Shown: positions 6,486 to 9,663 of the stretch, piece by piece | Layout of the letters: the number at the start of each line of letters is the position of its first letter | Numbering within the stretch: position 1 is the stretch's first letter | Assembly (NCBI GenBank): GCA_029861675.1 | Contig: JAOTYV010000177.1 | Location: 1 to 9,663 of the forward strand | Reading direction: 5' to 3' | Length of the DNA stretch: 9,663 nucleotides | Source: Alphaproteobacteria bacterium | GTDB taxonomy: Bacteria > Pseudomonadota > Alphaproteobacteria > UBA8366 | Made by a program: the position numbers and the translations under genes | Notes under the pieces: generated by a model | What the model was told of the DNA's origin: nothing | Databases searched by the model: none | What the model saw: the letters and a program-made list of their open reading frames with translations, nothing else

Positions 6486-8554
6486 TGCCCAAGGCCTCTC
6501 CCGCTTATACCGCGTTCAACGCCGGCGAGTGGTCGCCGCTGCTGGAAGGGCGGCAGGATCTGTCGAAGTATTTCTCGGCGTTGCGGCGCATGCGGAATTT
6601 TTATCCCAAGGTGCAGGGTCCCGCCATCCGGCGGCCGGGCACGCGCCATGTGGCCGAAGTGAAGGACAGCACACGGACAGTGCGGCTCCTGCCGTTCGAG
6701 TTCTCGGTGCAGCAGGCCTATATCATCGAAGCGGGGTCTCTGTATTTGCGGTTCTTCCGCGACAATGCCCGCATCGAGACGGCGCCGGATGTCGCCTACG
6801 AAATAGCCTCGCCGTATCAGGAAAGCGATCTTGCTGCGCTGAAATTCGTCCAGTCCGCGGACGTCCTATACCTCTTCCATCCGGCCCATATGCCGCGCAA
6901 GCTTTCGCGCTTCGGCGACACCAACTGGACGTTGACGCCAATCGAGCCGGCCGACGGACCCTACCTGCCGGCGAACACGACGCCGACCACCCTTACGCCG
7001 AGCGCGACCAGCGGTTCGGTGACGGTAACCGCCAGCGCGACCGAAGGCCTTAACGGCGGCGCGGGATTCAAGGACATGGATATTGGCCGGCTTATCCGTC
7101 TCAAAGTCAGCGGCGTTTGGGGGTATGGCGAAATTACAGCGTGGATTTCGACCACCCAAGTCACCGTTCAGGTGGAGCGGAATTTTGGTGCGGCGTCGGC
7201 CACGGCCGACTGGCGGTTAGGCCTGTGGTCGGGCGCCACCGGGTATCCCGGCACCGGGACGTTCTATGAGGATCGCATGGCGTTGGCGGGGGTGCCGGAT
7301 TTCCCGCAACGCCTCGATCTGTCGCGCACCGGCGATTACGAGAATTTCATGCCGACGGAGGCGGACGGCACCGTCGTGTCGGACAACGCGCTCGCCTTTA
7401 CCCTGAACGCCAACAACGTCAACGCGATCCGATGGCTGCTCGACCACGAGAAAGCGTTGATGGCAGGGACCGTGGGCGGTGAATGGCCGCTGAGTCCGTC
7501 CAACGCCGGCGAAGCCCTGGATGCGGCGAACCCGCCACAGGCCCGGCGGGCGACGGTCTATGGCAGCGCCGACGTCACCCCGATCAAGGCAGGGGGTACG
7601 ATCTTGTTCGTGCAACGGGCCGGCCGAAAAATTTTCGAACAGGCCTTCGCGTTCGAGAGCGACGGGTTCAGGGCAGGCGATCTGACCGAATTGGCGGGAC
7701 ATGTCAGCACGGGCGGTCTCACCGAATTGGCCTATCAGCGGGAACCGGATTCCATTCTTTGGGCGGTGCGGGCGGATGGCGGGCTGATCGGGTTGACCTA
7801 TCGGCGCGAGCAAGATGTTGTCGGATGGCATCAGCACGTGCCGGGCGGCAAGTCCGACGCCGCGGGCGCGCCCTCCCGCGTCGAAAGCCTTGCCGTGATT
7901 CCATCGTCCAACGGCAGCCGGGACGAATTGTGGCTGGTTGTGCAGCGGCGGATCAATGGTTTCACCCGGCGGTTTATCGAATATTTGGAAGCGCCGCTCG
8001 CAGACGATGCCGATCAGACGAATTCTTTCTATGTCGATTCCGGCTTGATCTATGACGGTCCGGCCATCGACACTCTGAGCGGCCTCGATCATCTCGAGGG
8101 GGAAACCGTACAGATTCTCGCGGATGGCGGATCGCATCCGGATAGGATCGTTGCCGGCGGCGCCATCACGCTGGACCGGTTCGTGAGCAAGGCGGCGGTA
8201 GGCTTGGCCTATGATCATTTATCGGTGCTGCAGACACTGGATATCGAAGCCGGGGCGGCCGACGGGACGGCGCAAGGTAAAATCAAGCGTATCACCGGCT
8301 GCACCATCCGGCTGCACCGGTCGCTGGGGGTCTGGGTCGGACCGGACGAGGCGGCGATCGATCCGCTGCCCGAACTGGTATTCCGCGATCCATCGACCGA
8401 AATGGGATCGCCGGCGCCACTCTACAGCGGCGACAGTTTCATTCCCTGGCCGGGCGGATACGATCGCTTCGGGCGCGTTACCGTCGTCCCGCGCGGACCG
8501 TTCCCCTGCACCTTCGTTGCGATCTATCCGCAACTTATCACGCAAGATCGATGA
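6485..8554 (+). CDS. Tail nozzle protein, T7 gp12-like (tail tubular protein B)
   Basis: The 689-residue protein should build the tail tube nozzle below the gp11 adaptor; T7 gp12 is 794 residues. The start at ATG 6485 is chosen because the recognised family begins here. The N-terminus has the hallmark FNAGEWSPLLEGRQDL (11-26) and FYPKVQGPAIRRPGTRHV (39-56), and the ATG overlaps the previous stop in TAATG. The open frame extends further upstream to 6074, but that part is a shadow of the gp11-like gene. The body is rich in beta strands, with Gly/Thr stretches around residues 165-240 as in a propeller-like or knob-bearing nozzle. The C-terminus ends in a strand-rich block (VVPRGPFPCTFVAIYP). No enzymatic motif is apparent. 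The stop overlaps the next gene in ATGA, showing tight coupling. Confidence 0.9.
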   Translation: MPKASPAYTAFNAGEWSPLLEGRQDLSKYFSALRRMRNFYPKVQGPAIRRPGTRHVAEVKDSTRTVRLLPFEFSVQQAYIIEAGSLYLRFFRDNARIETAPDVAYEIASPYQESDLAALKFVQSADVLYLFHPAHMPRKLSRFGDTNWTLTPIEPADGPYLPANTTPTTLTPSATSGSVTVTASATEGLNGGAGFKDMDIGRLIRLKVSGVWGYGEITAWISTTQVTVQVERNFGAASATADWRLGLWSGATGYPGTGTFYEDRMALAGVPDFPQRLDLSRTGDYENFMPTEADGTVVSDNALAFTLNANNVNAIRWLLDHEKALMAGTVGGEWPLSPSNAGEALDAANPPQARRATVYGSADVTPIKAGGTILFVQRAGRKIFEQAFAFESDGFRAGDLTELAGHVSTGGLTELAYQREPDSILWAVRADGGLIGLTYRREQDVVGWHQHVPGGKSDAAGAPSRVESLAVIPSSNGSRDELWLVVQRRINGFTRRFIEYLEAPLADDADQTNSFYVDSGLIYDGPAIDTLSGLDHLEGETVQILADGGSHPDRIVAGGAITLDRFVSKAAVGLAYDHLSVLQTLDIEAGAADGTAQGKIKRITGCTIRLHRSLGVWVGPDEAAIDPLPELVFRDPSTEMGSPAPLYSGDSFIPWPGGYDRFGRVTVVPRGPFPCTFVAIYPQLITQDR

Positions 8555-8991
8555 CCGTCCGGATCGTGCCGCTCGAAGCCTGGCATTTCGATGCAATCGA
8601 TTTGCAGGAGGCGCAGCAGGTGTTGCGTCCGATGCTTCACAACGACACGTACCGCGATGACTTGCTGCAACGTTCGGTCGCATTCACTGCAATCGACGAC
8701 ACGGTGATCGCCATTGCCGGCGTGGCATTGGCGTGGCCGGGACGGGAAGTGGCGTGGTCACTGTTGTCGGATTGCGGTCCGCGCAGCTTTTTAAAAATTC
8801 ACAGGGCGGTGAAAGAGTTCTTGAACGACCGCCAGACGCGGCGGATCGAAATGACCGTCGATGCAGATCACGACAAAGCCGGACGATGGGCTCGGTTATT
8901 GGGGTTTCAGGTGGAGGGATACATGCAGGCATACACGCCGGACGGCCGGGACGCCGTTCTCTATGCTCGGGTGCGCGATGAGCGGGGCTGA
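8551..8991 (+). CDS. GNAT-fold phage protein, T7 gp13-like
   Basis: This 146-residue protein lies where T7 encodes gp13, a small internal virion protein that affects particle maturation. It shows a GNAT-like arrangement. An N-terminal strand-helix (MTVRIVPLEAWHFDAI) comes first. A central pair of strands follows (VAFTAIDD, VIAIAGVALAWP, 43-63). The C-terminal part is KAGRWARLLGFQVEGYM (109-125), typical of the acetyl-CoA-side helix and strand of N-acetyltransferases. The usual acetyl-CoA binding loop (R/Q-x-x-G-x-G/A) is not visible, so catalysis is doubtful. The start overlaps the nozzle gene stop (ATGA), and the end overlaps the next gene by 14 bases. Many podoviruses carry a similar 'acetyltransferase-like' gene between nozzle and core genes. 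The fold is well supported; a role as virion component is inferred from gene order. Confidence 0.75.
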   Translation: MTVRIVPLEAWHFDAIDLQEAQQVLRPMLHNDTYRDDLLQRSVAFTAIDDTVIAIAGVALAWPGREVAWSLLSDCGPRSFLKIHRAVKEFLNDRQTRRIEMTVDADHDKAGRWARLLGFQVEGYMQAYTPDGRDAVLYARVRDERG

Positions 8992-9487
8992 AATATTTCT
9001 GCTGGCTGGCACTGCGTTTAGCGTGGCGCAGTCGATCACCGCCGCGAACAATCAAGCCAAACTCGCCAGCCATGATGCGCAGGTCGCGGAGCAAAATGCG
9101 CAATTGGCGGAACGTCAGGCGGCGACCGACGCCGCACGGCGGCGGCGCGATGCGGCGCGGGCGCTCGGCAAACGGCGTACGGCGGCCGGTGCGGCGGGCG
9201 TCAGCGTCGAAGGCAGTCCGCTCGATCTGCTCGAGGATCTGGCTGCGGAAAGCGCGCTTGAAGTGCTCGGTATTCGCAACCAGGGCGCGTTGCGCGCACG
9301 CGATTTCCGCATTGGCGCAGCGCGTACCGAGTTTCAGGCGAGAGCCGGTAAGCAGAGCGCAGCGCTCGGCGCGGCAGCCACGCTTGCCTCGACTGGGGGC
9401 AAGCTCGCCGGATCGTTCAAGCCGACTCCCAGCGTCGACCGGTTTTCGGCCGTGGCGGGCAGGCCGGCCCCCGGTGATCCGGACTAG
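8978..9487 (+). CDS. Internal virion (core) protein, T7 gp14-like
   Basis: The 169-residue product starts at ATG 8978, inside the end of the GNAT-like gene, overlapping it by 14 bases. The frame is open upstream to 8861, but that stretch is a shadow. The N-terminus (MSGAEIFLLAGTAFSVAQ) is a hydrophobic or amphipathic helix. A long Ala/Gln/Arg-rich helix follows (about 22-66, likely coiled coil), then AAGVSVEGSPLDLLED (72-87) and another helix through residue 135. This pattern is common in small podoviral internal core proteins encoded after the nozzle gene. In T7, gp14 is ejected first into the outer membrane to help build the DNA channel, which would fit the hydrophobic start. The C-terminal 30 residues are Pro/Gly-rich and look flexible. 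Assignment rests on composition, the GSPLDLL block and position. Confidence 0.78.
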   Translation: MSGAEIFLLAGTAFSVAQSITAANNQAKLASHDAQVAEQNAQLAERQAATDAARRRRDAARALGKRRTAAGAAGVSVEGSPLDLLEDLAAESALEVLGIRNQGALRARDFRIGAARTEFQARAGKQSAALGAAATLASTGGKLAGSFKPTPSVDRFSAVAGRPAPGDPD

Positions 9488-9568
9488 TCCCCTGGAAGGC
9501 CGCGAACCAGGGCGAAATCTGTAGTTTCGTCAAACACCAGAATTATGACTTATCGAAGAGGAGAACCC

Positions 9569-9663
9569 ATGCAGGAAGTGCAGGAGAGGACACCAGAGGT
9601 GGCGCGTGCGGAGATCGATGCCCTGCCGTTGGACGGGGAGTTATTGTCGATCCTGCAGGACCC
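9569..9663 (+). CDS. Start of the next late gene, truncated by the window edge
   Basis: Only 31 codons are present. A good Shine-Dalgarno (GAAGAGGAG, its AGGAG core at 9559-9563) lies five bases before ATG 9569. The frame stays open to the edge and encodes MQEVQERTPEVARAEIDALP followed by an acidic leucine-rich stretch. In T7 order the next genes are the larger core proteins (gp15, gp16, the latter with a lytic transglycosylase domain), so this could be one of those, but the visible part does not show it. The 81 bases before it contain no gene. Confidence 0.6.
   Translation, partial: MQEVQERTPEVARAEIDALPLDGELLSILQD

Noticed and set aside
7217..8218. A 333-codon minus-strand frame opposite the nozzle gene
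   Set aside because: Antisense shadow with no domain; the + strand frame has clear family hallmarks.
1..9663. CRISPR arrays, tRNA genes, insertion sequences, attachment sites
   Set aside because: No regularly spaced repeats, no cloverleaf-like sequence, no transposase or integrase and no flanking direct repeats were seen by reading.

Overview
The window is a virion-assembly module of a tailed phage or prophage with a short-tail (T7-like podovirus) layout. The DNA is GC-rich throughout, and codons end mostly in G or C. This would fit a high-GC proteobacterial host, most likely an alphaproteobacterium, but no host gene, tRNA, integrase or attachment site is present. The sequence therefore cannot tell an integrated prophage from a free phage genome.

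The layout follows the T7 structural order on the + strand. First comes the head-tail connector (portal, 3-1637), then a Bbp19-like small protein (1612-1875) and a scaffold-like protein (2006-2890). A stand-alone C-terminal nuclease domain of a terminase large subunit (2958-3704) sits unexpectedly next. It is followed by a roughly 230-base non-coding leader rich in inverted repeats (3705-3934), the major capsid protein (3935-4822) and a probable accessory head protein (4835-5326). The tail and internal-core genes follow: a 65-residue unknown (5731-5928), a gp11-like tail adaptor (5928-6485), a gp12-like tail nozzle (6485-8554), a gp13-like GNAT-fold protein (8551-8991), a gp14-like internal virion protein (8978-9487) and the start of another gene (9569 onward). 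From 5928 to 9487 the genes overlap by 1 to 14 bases, as expected for a translationally coupled late operon. The window begins with TGATG, so the unseen upstream gene apparently ends by overlapping the portal start.

Two things do not fit a plain morphogenesis operon. One is the nuclease-only terminase fragment. It keeps the three acidic residues expected of the RNase H-like fold, lacks all ATPase motifs, has no ribosome binding site and lies between scaffold and capsid. The other is a small gene on the opposite strand (5368-5562), in the gap between head and tail genes. It encodes a 64-residue two-helix membrane protein whose helices each carry a GxxxGxxxG glycine zipper. It has its own Shine-Dalgarno sequence and looks like an independently expressed cargo gene (moron) or a small membrane-active protein. 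These two are the best candidates for something undescribed; the rest is recognisable virion machinery.
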